This document shows positions 24,260-37,385 of a DNA stretch of 64,000 nucleotides, piece by piece (the stretch's first letter is position 1; the number at the start of each line of letters is the position of its first letter). The DNA comes from Hypholoma sublateritium FD-334 SS-4 (taxonomy: Eukaryota; Basidiomycota; Agaricomycetes; Agaricales; Strophariaceae). The notes below the pieces were generated by a model that saw only the letters and a list, made by a program, of their open reading frames with translations, made no database searches and was not told the DNA's origin. Both the position numbers and the translations under genes were made by a program. The DNA lies in the NCBI GenBank assembly GCA_000827495.1, contig KN817531.1:1-64000 (forward strand), written 5' to 3'.

Positions 24260-26668
24260 CTACCCATTGCTACCCGTTGCACGCATCCCCCGCACAACAC
24301 CGCGCCACTTCTCCATCGCGCGCGGGCCCGGCACCCGCTTCTCGCCGACCCACTCGCGGATCCAGCGCACAAGGCGCCCATACTCGCCCGGCCCGTCGTC
24401 CCCCGCGCCCGTGCCGCCCCACATCTCGACGAGCGGCGCCTGCACGCCGACCTCGCCCCAGAACACCAGCGCGAGCGCGAGCGTCGCCTCGCTCGGCTGC
24501 AGCCCCAGCGCCCGCATCCACGCGAGGACGAGCGCGAGCTCCCCCGCGCGCCCGCCCGTGCCGAGCAGCGCGACGTAGTTGAACACGCACGCGTTGCTCG
24601 CCACGACGCTCGGGTACCAGCTGCCGCCGCCCGGCCGGTGCAGCGCGACGCCCGCCGGAGGCGCGAAGACGTACGGCGCGGGAGCGCGCAGTAGCGTGCG
24701 CGCCGATGGGGCGCCGTCGTGCGACGTGCGCACGGCGGCGGCGGGCGCGAGCGTCGCATCGAGGGTGTGTGCTGCGTCCATCCCGAACAGGACCTGTAGG
24801 AATACCCCGCGCGCAGCGTCGAGCGGCGGCCGCCCACGCCAGGTGCCCGCGACGTAGCCGCGGGGCTGCGCGGGGGTGCCAAGCAGCGCGGCGAGACGCG
24901 CAAATGCGATGTCGCTGTCCGCATCGTCGTCCACGCCGTCGAAGCCGACACCCGCGTGCGGCTCCGGCGGGCTGAGTACGCCACGCACGCGCGCCTTCGC
25001 GCGGGCAAGCGCACCCCCGACGGAGTCGTCCAGCGTACATGCGAGGCGGGCGGCCTGCAGGAGGACGGAGAGGGAGACGGCGTCGGGGAGCACGCCGTAG
25101 CGCGGGAGTGCGTCCCATAGTGCGAAGACCGCGTCCGGGCGGCCCGCGCGCTTGAGCGAGACGAGCAACTCGTTCGCGGAGATGGTAGTAAGGCGTACGC
25201 GTGGCGGCCCGCGCTTGATGGAATCGTCTATAGAATTGAGAGCGGGTCGCCACGCCCAGCGCTCAAGAATCTCGAGAGCTTTGGCCGAACGCTCGCTGCG
25301 GATGAGCGCCTGCAAGCCCGCAGTCAGCGCTGCGTTGTCCATAACCATCCGGCGTTCGCGAGTGCGCGCCCACGCAGGTGCTTCGTACTCGGCCTCGTCC
25401 TCGAGCTCGCTGGCATCGACTCCCCAGCCGCCACCGCCGTTCGTGAGGCCGAGACACTCGCGCTCGAGACGGAGCCAGAAGAGCGCAGCCTTGGTGTACG
25501 CCTTGCGAAATAGTAGACCCCGGATGAGAACGGTGTGCGTAGCGACGGTGGGACGCGCGGACATGCGAAGGAAGGAACGGATGAGGCGGTGTGAGGATGA
25601 GCGGAGGTCGCGGGCTGCGACGTGGAGGGCGGCAGTCTGATCGTAGATGTTGTCCCCCGGCCGGGAGATAAAACGGATTTTCTGAGGCACTGTGGCAGGT
25701 GGAGCCGGGGAGGCGGCTTCAGCCTCCTCGGAAAGCTGAGCGAGCCGGCGCAAAAAGGTAAACGCGGATGCCTTGTCCTCATGTGCGGCGAGCATCAGTG
25801 TATTTGCTGCGTAGCGCGGGTCATAGCCCTCCATCGGGGGCCCCGTCGTGACGGCGTGAATGGCGGTGAAATACTTGCGGGCCTCGTGGATGGCGCCGTT
25901 GCGGGCAAAGACGCGCAGGAAGCCCTCAAGGTGGGCAGCGGTCGGAGCGACGTGTTCACGGCCCATGCGGGCGAGGAGGTGCTTGGTGAGTTGGAGGGTG
26001 ACGAAGCGATCGGCGAGCAAGGCGCGATAAGTTCCGGATCGCAGAACGAGCTGGCGCGCGTCCATGGCGGCGAGGACGCGAACGACCTCATTGGCGGCAG
26101 CGGCAGAGCGCAGGGGGGTATTTGCGAGGGCCTCAAGAAAAAGGTTAAATGTCGCTTCCTGGGCGGCGAGCGGAAGCGGTGTGGTGAGAAAAGTGCCGAC
26201 AAGAGCTTGGAGAGGCACAAGCAGGTTGTGGCGGGCGAGGTGGTGGGCGGCAAGAACGAGGAGAGGCCCGTGCGTCTCTGGAGGGGCGGTGGGGAGATAC
26301 AGGTGGACAAGGTCAAGCAGGGGCTTGGCGGCGTGGTCGGCGGTGCGAACCTTGTAGAGGACGAGATAGAGAACAACCCAGGCGGGGATCGTGGTGGAAG
26401 AGCGTCGGACGTCGGCAACTGCCTGCTGGATGTCGTGGTGGACGATGACGGGCCGCCAAGTCGCGAATTCGTTGGGGTCAACGCGGCTCTCAATGAGGGC
26501 GGCCTCCAGGTGGAGGCGGCCAGCTGGGGACTTGAGATTGTCGAGCAGCAGCCACACTGGATTCTGGGTGTCGCGGTAGAAGGCATCTACATAGTGGCGG
26601 GCAGCAAGCGGGCGGGTCGCTACCGACGTCGAGAACGTTCTTGTCGCTGAGCGAAGCGCTCTTTGCAT
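24260..26668 (-). CDS. Mitochondrial PPR-like (helical repeat) protein (802 aa, intronless)
   Basis: A single uninterrupted frame, unusual in this intron-rich window. The N terminus (MQRALRSATRTFSTSVATRP) is a textbook mitochondrial presequence: Arg/Ser/Thr-rich, no acidic residue, with a plausible cleavage around 'RTFSTS'. The body is almost entirely alpha-helical with regularly spaced degenerate repeats such as 'RSGTYRALLADRFVTLQLTK', 'HTVLIRGLLFRKAYTKAALF', 'SANELLVSLKRAGRPDAVFA' and 'FNYVALLGTGGRAGELALVL', the pattern of pentatricopeptide repeats. Fungal proteins of this type bind organellar RNA and support mitochondrial mRNA stability, processing or translation. I cannot assign an orthologue (for example the Cox1 translation factors). 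GC content is very high, which creates a 342-codon antisense shadow. It is flanked by two copies of a decayed direct repeat. Confidence 0.8.
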   Translation of the reverse strand: MQRALRSATRTFSTSVATRPLAARHYVDAFYRDTQNPVWLLLDNLKSPAGRLHLEAALIESRVDPNEFATWRPVIVHHDIQQAVADVRRSSTTIPAWVVLYLVLYKVRTADHAAKPLLDLVHLYLPTAPPETHGPLLVLAAHHLARHNLLVPLQALVGTFLTTPLPLAAQEATFNLFLEALANTPLRSAAAANEVVRVLAAMDARQLVLRSGTYRALLADRFVTLQLTKHLLARMGREHVAPTAAHLEGFLRVFARNGAIHEARKYFTAIHAVTTGPPMEGYDPRYAANTLMLAAHEDKASAFTFLRRLAQLSEEAEAASPAPPATVPQKIRFISRPGDNIYDQTAALHVAARDLRSSSHRLIRSFLRMSARPTVATHTVLIRGLLFRKAYTKAALFWLRLERECLGLTNGGGGWGVDASELEDEAEYEAPAWARTRERRMVMDNAALTAGLQALIRSERSAKALEILERWAWRPALNSIDDSIKRGPPRVRLTTISANELLVSLKRAGRPDAVFALWDALPRYGVLPDAVSLSVLLQAARLACTLDDSVGGALARAKARVRGVLSPPEPHAGVGFDGVDDDADSDIAFARLAALLGTPAQPRGYVAGTWRGRPPLDAARGVFLQVLFGMDAAHTLDATLAPAAAVRTSHDGAPSARTLLRAPAPYVFAPPAGVALHRPGGGSWYPSVVASNACVFNYVALLGTGGRAGELALVLAWMRALGLQPSEATLALALVFWGEVGVQAPLVEMWGGTGAGDDGPGEYGRLVRWIREWVGEKRVPGPRAMEKWRGVVRGMRATGSNG

Positions 26669-26768
26669 CGGCGCATTGGGTCGTGGTCATCGTTGCCGAC
26701 GGTGACCAGAAAATGTGGTTGCCACAGGCAAACAAGCACAAATAATAGAGCGCGTTTATTTCTCCGCC

Positions 26769-26802
26769 AAGTTGAACTCAAGTTGAACTTATTAAGTTGA
26801 AC
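26769..26802 (+). repeat. Three spaced copies of AAGTTGAAC
   Basis: The 9-mer AAGTTGAAC starts at 26769, 26780 and 26794, about 100 bp upstream of the PPR start codon, and is followed by the related words 'gtgccaacttggtgccaact'. It could be a clustered transcription-factor site for the minus-strand gene or simple sequence drift. Confidence 0.5.
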
Positions 26803-26959
26803 CTCTGTGCCAACTTGGTGCCAACTCATGTCCTCATTGTCGACGCATTGGATGAAGCGCAGAACGAGAAATCACACGGAGAACTTCTCCAGGCGCTCAC
26901 AAGGCGCTCGTTGGGTCATGCCACGAACAAATACCTTCCATTCCCCCTTTTATTGTCGC

Positions 26960-27085
26960 CAGGTGCCCTGAGTATACATTTCATCGTTCATTCAACCAAG
27001 ACCCCTCCAATCAATTATGCAGCGGCCCCCCTCCCCTCGATGACCACTACATTCCAGACATCGACATTAAGATTTTCTTCCAGTC
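26960..27085 (+). repeat. Decayed direct repeat, copy 2 of 2
   Basis: Counterpart of the stretch at 23867-23985 in the same orientation: shared blocks 'gccctgagtat', 'agacccctccaat', 'cctcgatgaccacta' and 'atcgacattaagatttt' lie in the same order with similar spacing. The two copies bracket the PPR gene. Confidence 0.55.
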
Positions 27086-28064
27086 GGAATTCTGCAACAT
27101 ATGAAAGGCACATCCTTCAGGCTGTAGATTTCCCCCCGCATGGCCCGACGAAAAGAGCCTTAACCATCTGCTCACAAAATTATCAGGACAATTTGTGTGT
27201 GCTTCGACTGTTGTGAAATACATATTGGAGCCTATCATCCGAATCGGGACATACACCGCACGCTCAGCGGCCAGCCTAAGCTTGATTCTAGTCCTCCACA
27301 TCTCCACTATGCTCTATCTGCAAACAGGCCGCGAGGAGTATCTGTCAACTTTATCGGGCAGTTTGGGGGGGTACGAAGACGGTGGTTTTGTTGCGCTCAC
27401 AGGTTTGCATGCTCTTGTGCATGTTCCCTCATCCGAGGATTGCAATCGCCTTCGTCTACATCACTCGCCGCAGCGTGACTTGCTCCTGGACAAAACGCGG
27501 TCGACAACGTTCTCCATTGACGAGGGAGGACGACATTGGCTCTACGATTGTTGCAATACATATGATCCGCCCTAGCTTCTGTTTCCAGCGCTGACTCGGA
27601 TCAGTCTCGACTTTCAGCAATCGTTAAAATGGATTCATCAACTACTGCACCGAGGCATAGCGAGGCATTTCCCGTGGAAGATATCACCTGTACTTTGCAC
27701 TCCATGGGCATTAAGTGCATTCGAAATCAAACGGTCCTTTCACCCTGAGCCGTGGTGCAGTTGGCAACGATACATCTACATCGGTGGGGAACGTGTTAAA
27801 TTTTCAAAATCAATATCGCCTAACCGTGATACTAGCCCAACGACTTTCGGGTAAATTTACTTCTTCCACCACGGCCGCGCTTTGGACTAACACCCCGTCG
27901 CTGTTCAGGAATACCTTTCTGTCTTATTTGCTCCCCCCCATTAGTCTTTGATGACCCTGTTTGGGCTATTGGTAGACTCACTTCCTAATACCCCCTTCTG
28001 CCGCTTTTTAGCTTTTCATGAAAATGAAAAAAGAAAGGGAGGAGGTTCCAGCGAGTTTATAAGT

Positions 28065-28103
28065 AAGCCCGTATATAGTAATCATATTCCTATATGCGGG
28101 CTT
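28065..28103. repeat. Short inverted repeat (14-bp arms, 11-bp loop)
   Basis: Arm 28065-28078 (aagcccgtatatag) pairs with 28090-28103 (ctatatgcgggctt) with a single mismatch; 'taagta' and 'tactta' further out extend the symmetry loosely. It lies in non-coding sequence, so it may be a transcript-end hairpin, a foldback-element remnant or a protein-binding palindrome. Confidence 0.6.
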
Positions 28104-28823
28104 TTCTAGCCCATACTTAAAAACCGTGGCGCCCAGATTACACGTGCCTTAGATCACGGTCCTGAGGACCTCTGCCTGACGCAGCCTCGGCTGCACTCAT
28201 AGCGCTTCTGGACGTGCAGCTGACTACCGACTGGTCCTGATGGCTTTCCCATCCTTGGGCCCCTTGTGTTCGTATTCGTGAAGCGCCATGGGCTTGACGA
28301 TATTACGGGCGGGAACAATGCAGGTGCGAGACATCCAGGATCAGTGTGGGTCCGCGTAGACCTGGGTTTTAGTATGGGTGCTGATGATCTTGTGTATAGG
28401 TGAGTACAGACTAGGGTGCAGTGAACTGTGGAAGGAGTGTTCACTGTCGCCCCACATGTCGGCCAGGTTTGGTATTTTGAGGCGCCGACTTCGGTACCCT
28501 TGATTTCGGCGAGCCAAAGACAGGGCTGGGTCGACGAAATGGTCCGATGGCGTGTGCAGCGCTGAATACCAAGCTCTGAGAGATGACCGTGAAATGACTC
28601 GGACGCATATATGCACTGTTTGGTGGCTCTCGATACAAGCATGTAAGAAAACACCGTATGGATGGCCAGGTGGCACGAACTCCCACCCATGGATTACTTG
28701 CTTTTGAACGGCCCGTCTCCAAATAGCCAGCGAACGTTCAACGTTCAACATGCGAGCCTGAGGTGCGCCGTGACAGCTTCTATGCCAGGGCCACACCGCC
28801 GCGCTAGATATATGGCACCAACC

Positions 28824-29741
28824 CTAGCTTTGCGCCCGGTTGTCCTCAACGAGCCGCCGCTGGAGGCATGCCGCCAGCCCCTCAGTGAGCTGCAGCACGC
28901 CGTCCGCGGTGCACACACGGTACGCCGGCATCGGCGCGTACGTCTCCGGCAGCACCGCGCCGTCGCGCACGAGCACGCTCGCGATGATGTCGTCCGGGTC
29001 GCCGATGCGGTCGAGAGCAGGCACGTTCCGCTGGTCTGCAAGGTACATGCAGGTCACTCAGCTTTAAAAAAACAACATGATATGGCGGAACATAGCGCGA
29101 GAACACACCTTGAATGTGCATCCACCCCGCCTGCCGCGCGGTCGCCGCCGCAACCCAGTCCGCGTCCGCCCCATCACGCAGTGCCTGGGCTATCGTCTCG
29201 TGCACAATGAGCAGGAATGCCCCTGAATCTTCTCGTCAGCGCGTCCGCAAACAAGGCAGGGGATGCAAACCCAGCACGCACCGTTCTCCCGGAAGTCGCG
29301 CAGCGCAGCCGTCTGCCCGCCCCCGCCCGGAGGATCGGCCTCTTCCGCCTGCGCAGGCAGCCACCCAATGACGCTCGGTGCTTCGGGCGCGCGGGGGGGC
29401 TCAGCGAGGAACGAGAGCGCGAAGGCGGGGCGGGTCGCCGAGATGGGTGTTGGCCCCGGTACAAGATGGTAGAAGAGTCCGGGGCGGTGCGGGTCGGCGA
29501 AGACGGTATTGGTGCTTGTCGTGGTGTCGGTGTCAGTATTTAGTGACGAGGATATGTATCGACGAGAGTGGGGAGTTGAGACACGCGACGATCCTAGGAG
29601 GCGGCCGCACGACGTCTGCAAAAATCGAGCTCGTCGGCAGGTAGCGGGGCCGATTCGAGATTTGGAGGGGTACAGAATGGTCCGCGCAGAGATATTACAT
29701 GCCCGAAAACTTCTACCAACTGAAGACTGCGTGGAAAGCAT
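28824..29741 (-). CDS. Small probable mitochondrial protein of unknown function (261 aa)
   Basis: Three exons, 29741-29282, 29222-29109, 29035-28824, with introns of 59 and 73 bp; phases agree and the total is 786 nt. The first 70 residues are rich in Arg/Ser/Thr and nearly free of acidic residues up to 'RRYISSSLNTDTD', a typical mitochondrial presequence. The body is compact and well ordered: 'PGLFYHLVPGPTPISATRPAFALSFL', 'VIGWLPA', then 'LRDFRENGAFLLIVHETIAQ', 'GWMHIQDQRNVPALDRIGDPDDIIASVLV', and the end 'YRVCTADGVLQLTEGLAACLQRRL'. I believe this corresponds to a conserved single-copy basidiomycete protein without known function, but that rests on memory. A Pro/Gly loop ('ADPPGGGGQ') sits before the conserved half. 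The start chosen is the first ATG of the presequence; an upstream in-frame ATG at 29867 would precede it with an unlikely leader. Confidence 0.75.
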
Positions 29742-30305
29742 CAGAGGCGGATGTCGATGGGTGGTCAATGAGTACTTGAGTGGTGAGTCGAAACTGACAG
29801 TGACAGGAATTCGAGAACACTGCGTCATATTTACGTAATCACACCCTGCAGAAATCCCCAACTTCAAATCCCTTTGAAATTTGTTTGAAGTCCCTTCGCC
29901 GCGCTCGGCCCTACGAAACCATAATTACACGTAAAATACGACAGAATTATATCCCAGCATCCACGTAAATTTTCTCACAGAAAGAATTTGGTGAACAACG
30001 AGAGCCTGAGGTATCATGCCAGTGGCGGCCTGCAATTCCCGCGAAAATCAAATCGAAGGTCACTGCAGCTAAATATGACATGCAGCAAGCGTACAACTCA
30101 CTCGCCACCTGTTGGTGAATAAGATAGCTTTTATATATCGCCTTTGCTATATAAGAATGTGTCATAAATTCATTGTAGTTTCGTGCTCTTGTTCGTAAAC
30201 CTAGAAAGTACAACAATATACATTAACCCATTATTGATATCCTAACACGGAAGCGAGCACAGTTCGTGCCGTCTCAGTGCTGATTAGTCACCCCAAAATT
30301 AATGT
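29742..30305. other. Spacer between two minus-strand genes
   Basis: About 560 bp, AT-rich, with the promoter of the mitochondrial-protein gene on the left and the 3' flank of the OPT gene on the right. No coding signal. Confidence 0.5.
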
Positions 30306-33300
30306 TCAATCCAATGCACCGTTTCCGTTACAATAGTCAACATTTCCCTGTCCGGGATTCCCTGCCCACTAAAAGGTTAGAAGGCGATGTTAGTCCAACT
30401 CTGCAGATGATACAAGACAATCACATACAACAGGGAACGTCTTCTGCTTTCCGGATGCCCCGAATACGGCGAAGGACAGGATGAAGATCATGACTTGAGC
30501 CCCGCCGTCGAGCGCGCCGCCCAGGATATAATTATACTTCTTGTACCATCCAGGGTGGTATCTCCTTAGCCATAATTGGGAGACCAAGCCGACAACTATA
30601 CTCGACGTAACCGTCGAGTTGACACCGGCGGTCATCCAGGCCGTACCCTGCGGGAGGCTGATGTCAATACCGCGCGTTTGCACATGTAACTCCGTGGCGA
30701 ACCTGATAAATGACAGGCAGAAGCACGCTATCTACTTGCACCGGGCCGATCTTGCGCCAACGCTATACGGAGAAAAATCAGCACTTGGGCGTCGTGGTGA
30801 TATCCAACCCCGTAAGGTAGAACATACCTTGTGGATGAACCATTGAAATATCGTCGGGACCATGCCAAAGATCAAAGCCATGGGGATCGTCCAGTAAGGA
30901 CCGTTGAAGCCATACAGCTCCTTCGCAAGGGACCATGTGACCGCCGCGCTGTTCAGGCTCTGTGGCACTTGTCCGCTCCATACGTTCGTTCCTATAGGGT
31001 CCACCAGAATCTCGCGCTGGGCATCCACGACGGAGACCATGACCACTACGCTCCAGTGTGAAACGACTTTTCGCGCGATACAGAAAGGCGCTTACCATAA
31101 TTAATCAGAGCGCCTATTTGAATACATTGATCAATGACCGTGGACTGTATAACGGCGCTACAGACACCCACCAAGGATGGTTCCCCATACCTGCGTCAAG
31201 AACATAACACGGGGTGGGATTTTCAGATACTGGCCCATCTTGAGGTCGCCCGCGAGATTGATCGATGTCGCAACGACATCATGACTCCACATGGAGAACT
31301 AAAATAGCAGGGGTCAGCATATGCACCGCGCCAACGACAGAAGGCGCAATCCTCACGTATAGATTGGCGACAGGCCGTCCTGGGTTAATGGCGCCAGCCA
31401 CCATCTTCATTAACTGGTTCGTAGCGACTCCATTACCCATACGCGCAAAGAGCAGCGTCGAAAATGGCTAGACCATCCAGAAGCAACGTCAGCGGCTATC
31501 TTTGTAACGGTGTTACTAACACTTCGAATTCTCGTACCGTGATGAAAGCCCCGAGAAGTAAGGCGACGATGTATGACCACCAGGGGAGCGTTGTTTGGCC
31601 TTTGAGCACCACGATCAGTCCTATAATGTCGCACAAATAAATTGAATGTTAAGCGGCGATAGGGGAACCAGACTGCACCGGCAAAGAACGACAGAGCGAG
31701 AAGCACGGCGTACCAATACCATGGAGCTTCATCGTACTTCCTCATTGCCTGTGTGCAGTGATTGGCGAGACAATTTCTGATAGAACCTGGGTACGACAGA
31801 AATATACCTGATAATGGGGGTCAGGCTGCGTTCTATTGTACGCAAGCTTGAACGATTGCACTGCATACGGGCCCCAGAAGAGCACCACGTGCGCCACTAG
31901 GCCTCCGATCTACAACCATGATCAGTGCTAGCCACCAAGATCATTGGACTACCACTCACTGCAAGGTTGGCCACGAGATTAGCCCATGCATTTGAGCCTG
32001 TCAGGGCGGGAAGGCCGACTTCCTCCAGCGCTGTTTGGTTCAACTGGAAGTTGGTTCCGAACACTGCTGACTGATGGTATATCGACCCGTTTGAAGAAAA
32101 AATGGAGGTGGACAGCATGGGGAATGCCAAGGACTTGAGGGGAAGACCATGAGCAATCAGAGGGCAAGACAGCGAGGAATAAGTGGAAAAAACTCACATT
32201 CCATGTGTTCGAGTAATATATTCCCATGACAACAACGTAGCAAAGTCCAATTCCAATCCAGGTATTAGCCTGCTGGATGAGCGGCAAGCTCATGTATCTG
32301 TACCGGAATTATCAGACAACGCCGAGGACAGGACGAGACGCACTTACCCCGAGCCAATGTACTGCCAATCGAATGAGAACGATAACAGACCTAGACCTTC
32401 ATTGCCGTCTGCTCCGCCGAACAGGTTGGTAATGACGTCCACAGCTCCCGCAGGCGCATTCTGCGTCGCAAGGCAGATGATGTTGACACCGTTCAGCACC
32501 GGGAAGATATACGACGGGATGACCTCAAAGCAGAACATGGCCGCAAATGCCGTCCAGAAGATCTTGACACGCTTCGCATTTCCGGCCGTATCAAAATGCA
32601 AAACTACGGCAGCGTCGTTAGTTTACTTCAACGTTGCAGCGAATGTGCAGGGCGTGTAAACAAACCTTGGAAAACAGAAACGGTAGGAAGATTCTAGGAC
32701 GGGGAAAGTCTAAGAAATAGTCTTCCAGGCAATTTATGATTAAGATACGCACCGACCAATAAACCATCTCTGACGGGTAAACAGAAATGGGGCGCAGAAG
32801 TCCCACCAGACCGTATCTACCAAGCTAGGTCAACACCGCCATGTCTCACATATCCAAAGGCCTATGGCACTAACCCAAAGCACGCCGTGGAGAACGTCGC
32901 AAGCACGGCAGTCGTAGCATCAACATTGGTCCCGTAATAAAGCTACGTTCGGCCCGACGGCGTCAGCCTCTAATGAAAACCTTGCGCAAAGCAAGAAGCG
33001 CACCTTCTGGACGGCGAAATTCTGCACCGCGGAGCTGCTTCCCGACGCGGTAGACGCTACCAGCGTGGCGACAACATGCTATAATAAACAAATTATGTGT
33101 CAGCTGCTCCCCGCTGTTCCACTCGAGAACAACGCACCTCCTTCAACGAGAACGGCCCGGGGTTGATGACGCGGAAGACAGGGGAGAGACGCGAGAAGCG
33201 AGTCCCGTCGACCCACGTCGCCTTCGGGAAGAGACGCGCCCAGGCGTTTCCAAATGTGTACACCAGCAGCAAGAGGAACACAGTTGACACGCCTGCCTGC

Positions 33301-33797
33301 ACCGGCTTGAAGGTATAGATCTGCCCAAAATGATAGCCGCTGTGAGTAATTCATATTTAAACGCCGGCCAGTCGTTCCGTGGGCGGATCGGGTAAGTGCG
33401 CAATATACGCTGTGTCGCCCAAGCCCGCTTTAGGCAGCGGTGACATCTGAGTCCATAAACGCACCTGAGAAAGGGCCGCGCCCATACCCGCAAACATCGT
33501 GCCGAGCACAAGCGAGCGCAGGGTCAGCGCCGCGTCGCCGTCGTCGCGCACGTCGACCGCAAAGCGCGAGACATCCTTGCCAGTGGTGATCACTGGCTCG
33601 CCGTTGTGGTATACCGGTGGCTCATCGTCGGGATCGAAATAGCTTGAATCAGAGCGCACGAGCTTCTCGTCGGCGATCTCAATGCTGTCCGAGTTAGCGT
33701 CGGCGTCGTCCTTCTCCTTGGTTGGCGTGTCCAGCGAGGGCAGCCCCGCAAGCGTGGGGAGCGCCTCGATGTTGTCGTCGTAGCTCGATTTCTCCAT
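30306..33797 (-). CDS. OPT-family oligopeptide transporter (about 15 exons)
   Basis: Integral membrane, proton-coupled importer of small peptides (or peptide-like metal chelates) of the OPT family. Exon 1 is 33797-33465 (acidic cytoplasmic N terminus ending 'GMGAALSQ'), then 33320-33138, 33078-33004, 32942-32875, one from 32816 downward, and so on to the last, 30368-30306. Family landmarks appear in order: 'INPGPFSLKEH', 'LYYGTNVDATTAVLATF', 'YPSEMVYWSNLPTVSVFQ', 'FCFEVIPSYIFPVLNGVNI', 'YYSNTWN', 'YDEAPWYWYAVLLALSFFAG', 'NLAGDLKMGQYLKIPPR', 'WTIPMALIFGMVPT', 'LWLRRYHPGWYKKYNY' and 'VFGASGKQKTFPV'. A short last exon adds 'WAGNPGQGNVDYCNGNGALD', the typical C terminus, so the gene looks complete. 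Many hydrophobic segments match the 12-16 expected. A TATAAAG lies 68 bp upstream. Nutritional regulation is likely for the family but not shown here. Confidence 0.93.
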
Positions 33798-33864
33798 GCC
33801 CGATTACAGGAGAGCGATAAGGAGGGAAAGCTTCGCAAGGGGCTCTCCGGCCGGTACAGAGCAC

Positions 33865-33871
33865 CTTTATA
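33865..33871 (-). promoter_or_regulatory. TATA box of the OPT transporter gene
   Basis: TATAAAG on the minus strand, 68 bp upstream of the ATG at 33797; spacing suits a leader of 30-40 nt. Confidence 0.5.
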
Positions 33872-34648
33872 CCACTTCCGGAGGAAGGCGTCAATAATTA
33901 TAATATGCCTTCTGAGGCCGTACGCCTTATCGGGGGAACCGCACTGTGGGCCCCGCTCTTAGAAAGCTCGCGAATCCCACAGTGACAGAGAAACGCCATT
34001 TTGCTGCTGCTGTCGTACACGTCAAAACAGAAGGTCCATATTGATGGCCTGAAGAATGTGCACATAGAAGGGTGATACGGAAATCGCATAGGGTGGCGTG
34101 CTTGGACTCTAATGTTTCGCCAGATGTTGGACCAGATGTGCCAGGATATGCCTCGCCTGTCAATATTTTCGGAGGGTGCCATATGGTACTTCGAATCTTC
34201 GAGAGCGGGACCTATTATGTGCCAAATTGAGCAACGATGATTGGGCGAATAGGGAATAATTACCTCTCACACCCTTGTTACATATCCTCTTATCCTGGTC
34301 CAGCGCTCAAGATGAGTGCCTATAAAGTCCAATACATAAGTACGTGCCCCTAAAATAGAGCAGACCGTTCGCGTGAGTGCACATATCAATAAAATGTGCT
34401 GCGGTGTATGCCTTCCGTGTGAGCCACTTAGCCGAGGTGATACCGAGGGCGAGCAGAAGGGCTATAGCAGCAAAGATACACATTTGTGCATAGATCACAT
34501 ATCACTGGATCACTGGCGGCTTATTTCCAACGAAAACCTATTTTCATAACTCAGCATTTATTTTTAGGGACGATACAGCGACATGCTCCGAGCCTTGGAA
34601 GAGTAAGATAGACAAGAGAAGATCTAATCGAGGGGAAGGGGGGATATA
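33872..34648. other. Spacer between OPT and SEC23 genes
   Basis: About 780 bp containing the upstream region of the OPT gene and the 3' flank of SEC23. Open frames at 33898-34182 and 34307-34498 (minus) are short, unrecognised and probably chance. Confidence 0.45.

Positions 34649-37385
<2,737 letters not shown>

Larger units (their letters stand above)
26669..28823. other. Spacer with repeat remnants and ambiguous open frames
   Basis: About 2.2 kb. It contains, from left, three AAGTTGAAC words, the second copy of a decayed direct repeat, an open plus-strand frame at 27195-27575 with coding-like composition but no recognisable domain, a hairpin at 28065-28103 and overlapping minus-strand frames at 28154-28796 in two different phases. 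I could not build a spliced gene from any of these. Confidence 0.4.

Noticed and set aside
25622..26650. 342-codon plus-strand open frame over the PPR gene
   Set aside because: Antisense shadow of a GC-rich, intronless gene; composition is Gly/Arg/Glu-rich without helices or domain, while the minus frame has a presequence and PPR-like repeats.
27195..27575. 126-codon plus-strand frame with some coding character
   Set aside because: No domain, no splice continuation, and it abuts a decayed repeat; could be a relic, but not enough to call.
28154..28796. Two overlapping minus-strand frames of 178 and 151 codons
   Set aside because: They overlap in different phases, have random-looking composition (many Cys, His, Thr) and no splice logic; not listed as genes.
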